Positions 51,316-60,109 are shown, counted from the first letter of the stretch. The stretch is 64,000 nt of DNA from CAYYJR01 sp964472305 (GCA_964472305.1 CAYYJR010000016.1:1-64000); one strand, 5' to 3'. Numbers and translations are program-made. The notes: generated by a model from the letters alone, not told the origin.

Positions 51316-52848
51316 ATGGGAAACCTTCGCCGTTCCTGGGTTTTTCGCACGTTCCTTCCCGCCGTAACCCTGGCGATGCTCTGCTTCGGCTCGCTGGCGC
51401 AGGTGGCCTACTGCGTGACCATCATCAGCCCACGTCCCCACGCGGTGTTGTCCGGCACAGTGCAGGTGAAGGCACAGTCGGAACCCGAAGAGCAGTTCTC
51501 CTATGCGATTTTGATCATTGACGCCGAAGGGCGTAGCATGACCAACGAGCAGCCGATCCGCTTTGAGCTCGATACAACCCGGTATGCCAATGGCAACCAC
51601 TTGCTCCGGGTGGATCTCGCTGACGCGGTGGGCACGCTGTCCACTTCGCGCATGATTCCGGTGGTAATTCGCAACGGCGGCAAAGGCGTGCCATTGAAGT
51701 TTACCGGGTACCTAGCGAAACCGGACCAGCCGGTGGCTACCGCCGCGCCGAGTCCCGTCGTGCCGGCGTCTCCGGTCACGCAAACCGCACCGAGCCAGCC
51801 GACGACGGTGAATGCTGCCACCCCGGCCGTAAAACCCGCTGTCCCGAGCCAACCCATCACCGCGAAGGTCTCCGCTCCGCCGGTGAAGCCGGCTGCGCCC
51901 ACCGCGGTAACGCCTACCGCGCCGGCGACGGCGACGAAACCCAGCTTTAGCGCTGCCACGCCTGCCGTCACCACGTCACCCGCGACACAGCCGAAGCTGT
52001 CGGCGCCGGCGACGAAGCCCACTGTTGCGCAACAGCCGTTGGCGACTCCCCCGGCGCAACACCCCGTCCTGACCAAGCAGACCCCGGCGACAAAACCCGT
52101 ACTGGTCACCGAGCAGAAAGTCACCGCGTCGCCGACGGCGGTGCAGCCGAAGCTCGCTACTATCACTCTCCCCGCGTCCAAACCACGCGCGGAAGCTGTG
52201 CCGACGGCCACGACCACCGCAACGATGCCCACCATGACGCCGAAGAAGCAGGCAGCTATCGCGGTCGGCACGCCGAAAGCCGCCAAAACGCCAGTCGCAA
52301 CTAAGGCTGTCCCGACTGACAATCGGATATTGGAGATGAAAATTACACCGGCGACTCCACCCGCGACAAAGCATGTGCTGATCGTTCCGGTGCTGGTGTC
52401 CAGTCCGGTCGCATCCACTCCGGCACCCGTGCCCGTCACCCGCCGCGCGGTACGCGGATCCGAGTTGACGGTAGTGCTTGACGGGAAACCGCTGCTGTGC
52501 TCTGCCGCACCGTTCGTCCATCAAGGTCGCACGATGGTGATGCTGCGCGCGCTGGTCGAAAACACCGGCGGTTCGCTGGAGTGGGAACGCGGGAGAAAAC
52601 AGGCAACAGCAACCATCGATGCGCACGATTATACCTTCACTATCGGCAAGGATATCGCGCTGGTGGATGGCAAGCCGACCGCCATCGGGCACGCGGTGTT
52701 GCTCGTCGCCAACCGGACCATGGTGCCAGCCACTGTATGGCGCGACCTGATGGGCGGCAACCTCGAGTTCAATCCCGCCTTCGGGTCGGTGAACCTGCGC
52801 TCCCGCGCGACGCAACCCGGCGCCACGCAGGCCCGCAGTGCCCAGTGA
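51316..52848 (+). CDS. Secreted protein with copper-amine-oxidase-like stalk domain
   Basis: A 510-residue exported protein. A signal peptide (residues 1-30) is followed by an Ig-like domain (VTIISPRPHAVLSGTVQVKA to about 130). A long linker of about 240 residues rich in Pro, Ala, Thr and Lys comes next, then a C-terminal copper amine oxidase N-terminal-type domain (VVLDGKPLLCSAAPFVHQGRTMVMLRAL; TFTIGKDIALVDGKPT; TMVPATVWRDLMGG). That domain is a wall or polymer-binding module in Gram-positives, not an enzyme. The linker suggests a cell-surface spacer. Start at 51316 with AGGAG at 8 bp. CorA follows 6 bp after the stop. Confidence 0.85.
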   Translation: MGNLRRSWVFRTFLPAVTLAMLCFGSLAQVAYCVTIISPRPHAVLSGTVQVKAQSEPEEQFSYAILIIDAEGRSMTNEQPIRFELDTTRYANGNHLLRVDLADAVGTLSTSRMIPVVIRNGGKGVPLKFTGYLAKPDQPVATAAPSPVVPASPVTQTAPSQPTTVNAATPAVKPAVPSQPITAKVSAPPVKPAAPTAVTPTAPATATKPSFSAATPAVTTSPATQPKLSAPATKPTVAQQPLATPPAQHPVLTKQTPATKPVLVTEQKVTASPTAVQPKLATITLPASKPRAEAVPTATTTATMPTMTPKKQAAIAVGTPKAAKTPVATKAVPTDNRILEMKITPATPPATKHVLIVPVLVSSPVASTPAPVPVTRRAVRGSELTVVLDGKPLLCSAAPFVHQGRTMVMLRALVENTGGSLEWERGRKQATATIDAHDYTFTIGKDIALVDGKPTAIGHAVLLVANRTMVPATVWRDLMGGNLEFNPAFGSVNLRSRATQPGATQARSAQ

Positions 52849-52854
52849 CATCCG

Positions 52855-53835
52855 ATGTTACTTTGTGAACATTACCAACCGGCGTCGGGGGCAATCGAAA
52901 CGATTGCCCCCGATGCCGTCGCTCCCTTGCTGGCGCAACCCGACACGCTGGTGTGGGTCGACCTCGATACTCCCACCGAGGACGAACTGGCGTGGTTGGC
53001 GGCAACATTTCAATTCCACCCGCTGGCGTTGGAAGATGTGCGTAACCAGCGACAGCGCGCCAAAGTCGATCGTTATCCGACCTACTTCTTCGTTGTCCTC
53101 CACACCATCGATTTTCTGCCGGGAGATGGACAAATCGAGTCGCGGGAAGTTGATCTGTTCATCGGTTCCAACTACCTGATCACCAGCCACCGGGGGAATA
53201 TCTCGGTCCTCACGCAGGTACGCCAGCGATGGGAAGCGGGACGACTGATGCACCCGGGACCGACCTTTCTGCTCTACCTGGTCGCCGACGGGATGGTGGA
53301 CAGCTATTTCCCGATCATCGATGAGATAGGCGACGAGATCGACGATATCGACAACACCGTCTTCGCGCACGCGGATCAGGCGGTATTACGGCGCATTTTT
53401 GAGTTGCGGCGCAGCCTGCTGGGCATCCGGAAAATTCTCGGACCGATGCGTGATGCCTTCAACGAATTGATCCGCGATGGCGAGGACGGCGACATCTTCA
53501 CCAGGTCGGAACAGACGCGCGCCTACTTCACGGACGTGTTCGACCATGTGTTGCGCTTGACCGATTTTGTCGATACTTATCGCGACATGCTCTCCGGTTC
53601 GTTGGACGCCTTCCAATCGTCGCTGGCAAACCGCCTCAATCAGAATATGCAGCGCCTGACCGTCGCCGCTACCGTACTCGCGACCGCAACGCTCATTACC
53701 GGCTTCTTCGGCATGAACCTGCACGGGCTGTTCATCAATTCGCCCGCACCCTACGGCGGTCAACTGGTGTTGCTCGCGCTGCTCATCATCACCTTCATCG
53801 AGATCTGGCTCTTTCACCGCAAGGGTTGGTTGTAG
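52855..53835 (+). CDS. corA: CorA-type divalent metal transporter
   Basis: A 326-residue magnesium/cobalt channel of the CorA/MIT family. A cytoplasmic funnel (WVDLDTPTEDELAWL, HPLALEDVRNQRQRAKVD, long helix 7) precedes two C-terminal membrane helices. The first ends in the signature TGFFGMNLHGL. Length is typical. It begins 6 bp after the stalk-domain gene. A 12-bp hairpin lies within its first twenty codons. The poor Shine-Dalgarno suggests translation depends on the upstream gene. Confidence 0.93.
   Translation: MLLCEHYQPASGAIETIAPDAVAPLLAQPDTLVWVDLDTPTEDELAWLAATFQFHPLALEDVRNQRQRAKVDRYPTYFFVVLHTIDFLPGDGQIESREVDLFIGSNYLITSHRGNISVLTQVRQRWEAGRLMHPGPTFLLYLVADGMVDSYFPIIDEIGDEIDDIDNTVFAHADQAVLRRIFELRRSLLGIRKILGPMRDAFNELIRDGEDGDIFTRSEQTRAYFTDVFDHVLRLTDFVDTYRDMLSGSLDAFQSSLANRLNQNMQRLTVAATVLATATLITGFFGMNLHGLFINSPAPYGGQLVLLALLIITFIEIWLFHRKGWL
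52885..52913 (+). other. Strong hairpin inside the start of corA
   Basis: TCGGGGGCAATCG and its complement pair over 13 bp with the loop AAA, spanning corA codons 11 to 20. It encodes GAIETIAPD, so it is also protein sequence, but its perfection suggests selection at RNA or DNA level. Confidence 0.5.
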
Positions 53836-53863
53836 TTGTTACCCAGCCGGAGGAGGTGGATCT

Positions 53864-53894
53864 TTGGACTTCTGTCGGATGCCTGGTGTATAAT
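53864..53894 (+). promoter_or_regulatory. Promoter of the PabA/TrpG gene
   Basis: Consensus TATAAT at 53889-53894 with TTGGAC 19 bp upstream; the spacing is long. Start expected near 53901, 24 nt before the ATG. Confidence 0.5.
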
Positions 53895-53924
53895 GGCGCA
53901 TCATCGTGCCTGATCGGGGGACGC

Positions 53925-54518
53925 ATGCTGGTACTGATCGACAATTACGATTCCTTTACCTACAATATTGTGCAATTTTTTGGCCGGCTGGGCGTGACGC
54001 CGCGGGTCTTTCGCAACGATAAAATCACGCTGGCAGAGCTGGAAATCCTGGCGCCGGACCACCTGGTGATTTCGCCGGGACCGAAGACGCCGCGTGAAGC
54101 CGGCATCTCCTGCGCGGCCATTGAGGCATTCGCCGGACGCATCCCCGTGCTGGGAGTATGTCTGGGGCACCAGAGCATCGGCCAGGTGTTTGGCGGTGAG
54201 ATTGTGCGCGCGCCGCGGTTGATGCACGGGAAAACCTCCCCGATCCTGCATGACAATACCGGGATTTTCACCGGCTTGCCCAATCCTTTCGAAGCCACCC
54301 GCTACCACTCGCTGGTCATTGCTCCCGCCTCGCTACCCGCCTGCCTGGAACGCTCCGCGTGGACGGCGGAAGACGAGATTATGGGCGTCCGCCACCGAGA
54401 ATACCACGTGGAAGGCGTGCAATTTCACCCGGAATCGATCCTCACTGATGCCGGGTTGCAACTGCTCGCGAACTTCCTCGTCCTCACCGGCGGCCGGCGG
54501 CAGCCGCCCGCTGCATGA
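53925..54518 (+). CDS. pabA: Anthranilate/aminodeoxychorismate synthase glutamine amidotransferase
   Basis: A 197-residue class I glutamine amidotransferase that supplies ammonia to a chorismate-using partner. LIDNYDSFTYNIVQ opens it, SPGPKTPREAG and the nucleophile elbow PVLGVCLGHQSIG follow, and VEGVQFHPESILT gives the His-Glu dyad. TrpG (tryptophan) and PabA (folate) share this sequence space; with no trpE or pabB adjacent, the choice is open and a dual role is likely. Start ATG at 53925; upstream frame precedes the TATAAT box. Confidence 0.93.
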   Translation: MLVLIDNYDSFTYNIVQFFGRLGVTPRVFRNDKITLAELEILAPDHLVISPGPKTPREAGISCAAIEAFAGRIPVLGVCLGHQSIGQVFGGEIVRAPRLMHGKTSPILHDNTGIFTGLPNPFEATRYHSLVIAPASLPACLERSAWTAEDEIMGVRHREYHVEGVQFHPESILTDAGLQLLANFLVLTGGRRQPPAA

Positions 54519-54537
54519 CGCATGCGACAAAGCCGCC

Positions 54538-54566
54538 TTGACGCCGGCAAGGAATGCCCCTAGACT
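54538..54566 (+). promoter_or_regulatory. Ferredoxin promoter
   Basis: TTGACG, 17-bp spacer, TAGACT. Start expected near 54573, 30 nt before the ATG at 54603. Confidence 0.7.
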
Positions 54567-54602
54567 GCGAGAAAGCTGATCAGCGCATACGAGGAGGCCG
54601 CG

Positions 54603-54815
54603 ATGAAAGTTCGCGTGGATCGGGAGTTATGCAAGGGCGCGGGATCGTGCGTCGTCATTGCACCGAAGGTGTTTCAACTCGACGACTCGGATAAAGCGGT
54701 GGTGATCGATCTGCACGGTGAAGACGACGATACCATCTGGGAAGCCGCTGAGTCGTGCCCGTTTGACGCGATTATCCTCGAAGACGAAAGCACCGGCGAG
54801 TGGCTCTATCCGTAA
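54603..54815 (+). CDS. Small [3Fe-4S]-type ferredoxin
   Basis: A 70-residue ferredoxin. Only three cluster cysteines are present: C10 and C16 (ELCKGAGSC) and C52 (SCPFDAI); the position of the usual second cysteine is Ala. This pattern fits a single [3Fe-4S] cluster, as in ferredoxins that serve cytochromes P450 in actinobacteria and others. No P450 or reductase is nearby. Start follows GAGGAGG at 4 bp and the gene has its own promoter, so it is independently expressed. Confidence 0.88.
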   Translation: MKVRVDRELCKGAGSCVVIAPKVFQLDDSDKAVVIDLHGEDDDTIWEAAESCPFDAIILEDESTGEWLYP

Positions 54816-54920
54816 TCCGGCCGCGTTACACCGAATATGACGATGCATCACAGCGGCACAGCGCGCTGTATCGGGTGGTGAATAGGATCGATCCGCCTGC
54901 GGCACTTCAGCGAGGACGGC

Positions 54921-55742
54921 TTAATCCACCGTCACCGTCTTCACCGGCACCGCCCGCACCAGGATCTCGCCGAACAGTTCCGATTGTCGCACGGTGATGC
55001 GGTGCAGCCGCATCAACTCCAGCATGGCGAGGAAGGTGATGATCACCTCCGTGCGTGTACGCAACACGGCGTCCGTGTCACTACTGAACAGGCTGATGAA
55101 CGACACACCCTGTGGCGAAGCGTCGAGGAGCTTGAGGATATGCAGCATTTGCTGGCGGATGGTCAGCTTGGGACGCACGACTTCACGGATAGCCGGGCCG
55201 GCGGTTTCAACCCGCGCCAGCACTTCCTGCAACGCCGCCCACAGGCTGAAGGCATCCCCCTCGCCGCTTAGCGCCGGTTCCGGGCGCAGAAAGTCAAGGC
55301 TCGGTACGATGGCGGAGCGTGAAAAGATGCGCTGTTGTTCGCTCGCGCGGCGTTGCAGTTCACCCGCCGCCGATTTGTATTGCTGATACTCCAGCAACTT
55401 GCGCACCAACTCCGCGCGTGGATCTTCCGCTTCCTCCTCTTCCTCCAGCATGGCGGGTGGACGCGGCAACAGCAGGCGTGACTTGATCTCCATCAGCGTG
55501 GCGGCCATTACGAGGAAATCGGCGGCGACTTCGATATCCAGCGCATCCATCAGCGCCAGGTAGTCGAGGAATTGCCGGGTGATGGCGGCGATAGGGATGT
55601 CATAGATATCGATCTCCTGCCGGCGGATGAGGTAGAGGAGCAGATCGAGCGGCCCCTCGAATGCCGGCAGCGTGACCGGATACCCGGTGAAACGCGACAT
55701 CTGCTCATTGCTGAGCATGGCTGTGACGGTTGCGGTAGTCAT
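54921..55742 (-). CDS. scpA: Segregation and condensation protein ScpA
   Basis: A 273-residue ScpA kleisin bridging SMC heads in the bacterial condensin. The N-terminal FEGPLDLLLYLIRRQEIDIYDIPIAAITRQFLDY is diagnostic, followed by AADFLVMAATLMEIKSRLLLP, an acidic linker (EEEEEAEDPRAE) and a C-terminal winged helix (VIITFLAMLELMRLHRITVRQSELFGEI). The partner ScpB, normally next, is not in the window on this side. Start ATG at 55742; a later Met (residue 15) is an alternative. Confidence 0.95.
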   Translation of the reverse strand: MTTATVTAMLSNEQMSRFTGYPVTLPAFEGPLDLLLYLIRRQEIDIYDIPIAAITRQFLDYLALMDALDIEVAADFLVMAATLMEIKSRLLLPRPPAMLEEEEEAEDPRAELVRKLLEYQQYKSAAGELQRRASEQQRIFSRSAIVPSLDFLRPEPALSGEGDAFSLWAALQEVLARVETAGPAIREVVRPKLTIRQQMLHILKLLDASPQGVSFISLFSSDTDAVLRTRTEVIITFLAMLELMRLHRITVRQSELFGEILVRAVPVKTVTVD

Positions 55743-56046
55743 GGCTGTAATGTGAAACGACGACTATCCCTGCTATGTGGTGCGTTGCAAAAAATTATAC
55801 ACTATTTCTGCCGTGCTGTGAAGACAGGAGCAGGAAAAACGCTGCCGAATTATCCACAGCACGGAAACCTTGGGCCACGGGTGCCTAATGCGGGCGGGAC
55901 GCCCACGCGAAACAGCGTGGATCGTATCAATCGTGCTGTGCATGGGGGGATGACAGCTTCTCACGCCTTTCCTGCCATGCGAAAAAGGAATTTCCTCGTC
56001 GAACGGGGAACAACAGTCACCGAACGTTAATATCCTGGAGGAGAGC
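55743..56046. other. Divergent intergenic region scpA/apgM, 304 bp
   Basis: Carries the scpA promoter (55794-55822), one consensus DnaA-box sequence TTATCCACA at 55850-55858, and a small hairpin around GGGCG/CGCCC near 55897. No clear apgM promoter was recognised and no coding sequence is seen. Confidence 0.5.
55794..55822 (-). promoter_or_regulatory. scpA promoter
   Basis: Minus-strand TTCACA, 17-bp spacer, consensus TATAAT. Start near 55787, 45 nt before the ATG. Confidence 0.7.
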
Positions 56047-57276
56047 ATGGCAGAGCTAGGCAAAGCGGTGATCATCATTGGCGACGGCATGGGCGATTGG
56101 CCTGTGGACGAGTTGGAGGGACTCACCCCGATCGAAGCGGCAGTGACGCCGAATCTGGACCGCCTCGCGCGCGAGGGGGAGAACGGCTTGATGGATCCCA
56201 TCTCCGTCGGCGTGCGTGCGGGCAGCGATACCGCGCATATGGCGATCCTCGGCTTTGACCCGTATAAGTATTACACCGGTCGCGGGCCTTTTGAGGCACT
56301 GGGCATCGGCATGGAAGTGAAACGCGGCGATGTCTGCTTCCGCGTCAACTTTTCTACCGTGGACGACCAACTGCGCATCATCGACCGCCGTGCGGGGCGC
56401 ATCTCGTCTGGCACCGATCAACTCGCCGCGGCCTTGAACGGCCTTGAACATGACGGCTTCACCTTCCTCTTCAAGGAATCGGTGGCCCATCGCGCGGCGC
56501 TCATCATCCGCGGTCCCGGCCTGGGCCCGCATGTCAGCGACGCCGACCCGCACGTGGAAGGTGAACAGCCGCATGAGGCGCATGGCAGCGATTCCGCCAG
56601 TCAGCAAACCGCCGAACTGGTTAACTGGTTCGTGCGGAAGTCGTATGAGATTCTCAAGGATCACCCGGTGAACAAGGCGCGCGAAGCAGAGGGGCTGAAT
56701 CCGGCCAACATCGCGTTACCGCGTGGCGCCGGCGGTGCGCCCGATCTGCCCCCATTCGCGGAAAGCTATGGCTTTTCCGGCGCCATGGTGGTGGAAGTGG
56801 GCCTGGTGAAGGGCATTGGCAAATATCTGGAGATGGATGTCATCGACGTGCCTGAAGCGACCGGCGACATTACCACCGACGAGATCGCCATGGCAAAGGC
56901 GGTGGTGGCAGCGTTGGAATTGCACCCATTTGTCCTGTGCAATCTGAAAAGCCCGGACGTCGCCGGCCATGACGGCAACGCCCGCGCCAAGGTAGAGACC
57001 ATCGAAAAGCTGGACCGCCTGGTGGGATATGTCGTTGAGCACGTCAGTGATACCTATCTCGCGGTGACCGGCGACCACAGTACCCCGGTCGCCGCCAAGG
57101 ACCACACCGGCGAACCGCTGCCCATCGTGATCTGGGGCCCGCACGTCCGCACCGACAGCGTGACCAGCTTCGGCGAACGCCCCAGCGCCTCCGGCAGCAT
57201 CAACCGCATCACCGGCAAGGACGTGATGAAGCTGCTCACCAGCTTTAACTTGCGCGCGGAAAAGTTCGGCGCGTAG
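56047..57276 (+). CDS. apgM: 2,3-bisphosphoglycerate-independent phosphoglycerate mutase, archaeal type
   Basis: A 409-residue metalloenzyme of the ApgM family (alkaline-phosphatase superfamily) interconverting 3- and 2-phosphoglycerate in glycolysis. Metal ligands begin with Asp13 in IIGDGMGDWP; Ser60 in RAGSDTAHMAILGFDP is the phosphoserine nucleophile; LKSPDVAGHDGN and TGDHSTPVAAKDHTGEP supply the remaining ligands. This archaeal type also occurs in scattered bacterial phyla. Start ATG after GGAGGAG. Confidence 0.94.
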   Translation: MAELGKAVIIIGDGMGDWPVDELEGLTPIEAAVTPNLDRLAREGENGLMDPISVGVRAGSDTAHMAILGFDPYKYYTGRGPFEALGIGMEVKRGDVCFRVNFSTVDDQLRIIDRRAGRISSGTDQLAAALNGLEHDGFTFLFKESVAHRAALIIRGPGLGPHVSDADPHVEGEQPHEAHGSDSASQQTAELVNWFVRKSYEILKDHPVNKAREAEGLNPANIALPRGAGGAPDLPPFAESYGFSGAMVVEVGLVKGIGKYLEMDVIDVPEATGDITTDEIAMAKAVVAALELHPFVLCNLKSPDVAGHDGNARAKVETIEKLDRLVGYVVEHVSDTYLAVTGDHSTPVAAKDHTGEPLPIVIWGPHVRTDSVTSFGERPSASGSINRITGKDVMKLLTSFNLRAEKFGA

Positions 57277-57384
57277 CCGGATCGCATGGGAACCGGATGA
57301 CAAGAGGAGGGGGCGGCCGGGCGATGTCGGTCGCTCCCATATCGGTCCGGCAGCGGTTGCCAAACGGCATGGAAGCTTGCGGTT

Positions 57385-57393
57385 TGGTATAAT
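57385..57393 (+). promoter_or_regulatory. Extended -10 promoter of the MFS gene
   Basis: TGGTATAAT, same extended -10 as in front of the vWA gene. The start near 57400 leaves a 94-nt leader. Confidence 0.55.
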
Positions 57394-57493
57394 CGCATTC
57401 TCTCCAATCCACTCGTCGTTCCGTCCCATTTGCTTTCGCACAAGCGATTTGGTAGGATAGGGGAGTCTGCAATCCTTCCGGCGGCGAAACGGC

Positions 57494-58804
57494 ATGTACA
57501 TCGATCTCACTGTCACCGCGCAACGCACCTCCGACTTCTTGCAACGACGCCGCGTCGAAGTGGCGATTCTGCTGTGCATGAACGTCATCTACTTCTTCGC
57601 CTACTTTCATCGCGTGGCGGTGCCGGGCACCATTTTCAATGAATTGCAGGCTGCCTTCAACGCAAACGCGACGCAAGTCACGCTGCTGGGGGCGATTTAC
57701 CTCTACATCTACGGCGGCATGCAACTTATCGTCGGGGTGTTGAACGACCGCTTCGGCCCAATGCGCATCATGCTGGCGGGTGGATTGTTGATCAGCGTGG
57801 GGGGGTTGCTCTTCCCGCTATCACCCTCGCTGCCGTGGCTGTATGCCGCGCGGGCGCTGGTGGGGTTGGGCTCGAGTCTGGCGTTCATCAGCGTGGTCAA
57901 GGCGCTCGATATCCTCTTCACCCCGCGACTCTTTCCGGGATTGCTGGGCATCTCGATGGCCATCGGTTGTTCCGGCGGGCTGGTCGGCACGTTGCCCTTC
58001 GAGCGCATGGCGCACGCGTGGGGGTGGAAGCTGTCGATGCTTGCCATCAGCATGCTGAGCGTGCTGGCGCTGGCCGCCGCCGTTGCACTGTTCCGCCGTA
58101 CCGATCACGTGGAGCATCATGCCCGGCAATCATCATCGCTTTATCTCGGCGCGGTGCTGCGGAATCGCTACTCGATTCCCATGCTCATCACCGGTCCGCT
58201 CAACTTTGCCGTCTACTTTCTCATGCAAGCGACCATCGGCAAGAAATTCCTGGAGGATTATGCCGGATTGTCGCCGATGCTGGCATCGTCGATGACCTTT
58301 ATTATGATGCTGGTAACAATGACGCTGGGGTTGGTAGGCGGCTTCCTCCCACGCCTGTTCGGCGACCGGCGCAAGCCGTTGATAATCTTCTCCATCGTCT
58401 TCACCTTTTCCGGCATGGCGCTGTTTCTGCTCTTCATCCTGCTCGGTGTGCGCGGCGGCTGGTTCCTCGTTTGTTACGTGCTGCTGGCGCTGTCGCTGTA
58501 TAATTCGCCGGTGGGCAATGCGATGATGAAAGAGTTGAATCCGCCCAACGCGGTGGGTACCGCTATCGGGCTGCTCAACGGTGCTTGCTACCTGGCGGTC
58601 GCCGTGTTGAGTACCATCACCGGAGCGATCATGGATCACTTCAAAGCCGGCGCCGTCCATGTGGCCGGTCACCTTGTCTACCCACCGCAGGCCTACCTTA
58701 CCATCTTTACCCTCTGTCTGGTGCTAATCGGCATCGCTTTCGTCAGCGCCTTTTTCCTGCGCGAGACGCGGGGGGAATCGATTTATGCCGCGGAAGCCGG
58801 CTAA
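57494..58804 (+). CDS. Major facilitator superfamily transporter
   Basis: A 436-residue MFS permease with twelve predicted hydrophobic segments. After a basic N-terminus, VAILLCMNVIYFFAYFHRVAVPGTIF starts helix 1; the loop 2-3 motif is seen in VGVLNDRFGPMRIML, and helix 4-5 carries ARALVGLGSSLAFISVVKALD. The second half begins near LITGPLNFAVYFLMQA. Substrate not determinable. Single-gene unit bounded by an extended -10 promoter and a 13-bp hairpin. Confidence 0.9.
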   Translation: MYIDLTVTAQRTSDFLQRRRVEVAILLCMNVIYFFAYFHRVAVPGTIFNELQAAFNANATQVTLLGAIYLYIYGGMQLIVGVLNDRFGPMRIMLAGGLLISVGGLLFPLSPSLPWLYAARALVGLGSSLAFISVVKALDILFTPRLFPGLLGISMAIGCSGGLVGTLPFERMAHAWGWKLSMLAISMLSVLALAAAVALFRRTDHVEHHARQSSSLYLGAVLRNRYSIPMLITGPLNFAVYFLMQATIGKKFLEDYAGLSPMLASSMTFIMMLVTMTLGLVGGFLPRLFGDRRKPLIIFSIVFTFSGMALFLLFILLGVRGGWFLVCYVLLALSLYNSPVGNAMMKELNPPNAVGTAIGLLNGACYLAVAVLSTITGAIMDHFKAGAVHVAGHLVYPPQAYLTIFTLCLVLIGIAFVSAFFLRETRGESIYAAEAG

Positions 58805-58810
58805 CAAACA

Positions 58811-58843
58811 ATCGGACCGCCGGCTGTTTCCCGGCGGTCCGAT
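58811..58843. terminator. 13-bp bidirectional hairpin between MFS gene and hisC
   Basis: Perfect stem ATCGGACCGCCGG/CCGGCGGTCCGAT with a 7-base loop, 7 bp past the MFS stop and 25 bp from the hisC stop. No T-tract. Confidence 0.65.
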
Positions 58844-58867
58844 CATTGTCAGTATAGGTGCGCCGGA

Positions 58868-59986
58868 CTACGCGATGCTCGCCAGTACGCGCTCCAGCGT
58901 GGCGATGAAGCGGGCGTTCTCTTCGGCGGCGCCGACGGTGACGCGGATCATGGTGGGGTAACCGAAGATGTCACCGGTGCGCACGATGACGCCCTCGCGC
59001 AGCAAGCGGGCGAAGACGTCGCGGCACGGCTTTTTCGTATCGAGCAGGATGAAGTTGCTCTGTGTCGGCACGTACGGCAGCCCTATGCGCGTAAGCTGGT
59101 CATAGAGGAAGGCCTTGCCGTCTTCGTTCACCTGACGGCTGCGCGTCACCTGGTTGGGGTCGTTCAGACTGGCAATGGCCGCCCACTGCGCCAGGTTGGC
59201 GGTATTGAACGGCTCACGCACCTGGCCCAGCGCCTGCATCACCTCCGGGCGGCTGCAGATGGCGTAGCCAATGCGCAGACCGGCCAGCGCGTAAATCTTC
59301 GAGAAGGTGCGCATCACGATCACGTTGCGTCCGGCCTTTACGTAATCGAGCGAGTCGGGGTAATCGTCGCGCACCACGTATTCGCAGTACGCCTCGTCCA
59401 GCACCACGATCACGCGCTCGGGCACGCGCGCCAGGAAGGCATCGATCTCGGCTTTGGTATTCATCGCCCCGGTCGGATTATGCGGATTGGCGACATAAAT
59501 GATCTTCGTGCGTTCGGTCACCGCGTCGGCCATCGCCGGCAGATCATGCGCGAAATTATTCAACGGCACTTTCACCGGATTGCCGTCCATCAACAGTGTG
59601 CTGATCTCATACATGCTGAAGGGCGGATCGCCCATCACCACCTCGTCACCCGGCTCCAGGTACGCAATAGAGAGGAAGTGCATGATCTCGTCACTGCCGC
59701 GACCGATGCTGACCTGATCCGCCGTGACGCCCAGCCGCGCCGCCAGCTCCTGGCGCAACGCGTAGCCGTCGGTGTCGGGGTAGAGACGGATGTCCAGCAG
59801 ATGCTCGCGCATCGCCTCCACCGCCAGCGGCGACGGGCCCAGCGGATTCTCATTCGACGCCATCTTGATGATCGTCTTCGGGTCCAATCCCAGCTCGCGG
59901 GCGACCTCTTCGATCGGCTTTCCCGGTGAGTAGGGGGTAATGCGGTCAATCGCTGCGCGAAAGGACGTATTTTGTAAGGTGCTCAT
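58868..59986 (-). CDS. hisC: Histidinol-phosphate aminotransferase
   Basis: A 372-residue PLP-dependent class I/II aminotransferase, HisC type, acting in histidine synthesis and often on aromatic amino acids. ITPYSPGKPIEEVARELG and MASNENPLGPSP open it; YVANPHNPTG, VVLDEAYCEYV and the PLP lysine in MRTFSKIYALAGLRIGY follow; C-terminal Arg in MIRVTVGAAEEN. Start ATG 59986 was chosen over an upstream frame lacking family match. It follows nusB on the same strand but a 20-bp hairpin separates them. Confidence 0.93.
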   Translation of the reverse strand: MSTLQNTSFRAAIDRITPYSPGKPIEEVARELGLDPKTIIKMASNENPLGPSPLAVEAMREHLLDIRLYPDTDGYALRQELAARLGVTADQVSIGRGSDEIMHFLSIAYLEPGDEVVMGDPPFSMYEISTLLMDGNPVKVPLNNFAHDLPAMADAVTERTKIIYVANPHNPTGAMNTKAEIDAFLARVPERVIVVLDEAYCEYVVRDDYPDSLDYVKAGRNVIVMRTFSKIYALAGLRIGYAICSRPEVMQALGQVREPFNTANLAQWAAIASLNDPNQVTRSRQVNEDGKAFLYDQLTRIGLPYVPTQSNFILLDTKKPCRDVFARLLREGVIVRTGDIFGYPTMIRVTVGAAEENARFIATLERVLASIA

Positions 59987-60064
59987 CGGTCCGTCTTCCT
60001 CCCAGGGATAGTCCATTGTAGCCGATTTTCGCGTCGTGAGGCAACCATGACGCCTTGCACCACG

Positions 60065-60109
60065 ACGGCACGGAGGCACAGAGAGGTGTTCTCTGTGCCT
60101 CCGTGCCGT
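60065..60109. terminator. 20-bp hairpin after nusB
   Basis: Perfect 20-bp stem (ACGGCACGGAGGCACAGAGA and its complement) with loop GGTGT, 18 bp past the nusB stop on the minus strand. No T-tract. The direct repeat GGCAC in each arm gives it a REP-like look. Confidence 0.6.

Noticed and set aside
55850..55858. Perfect DnaA box TTATCCACA
   Set aside because: A single site; the only other near-match (TTATCCCCA, 7962) is far away and no AT-rich unwinding element or dnaA/dnaN gene is present, so no origin is claimed.
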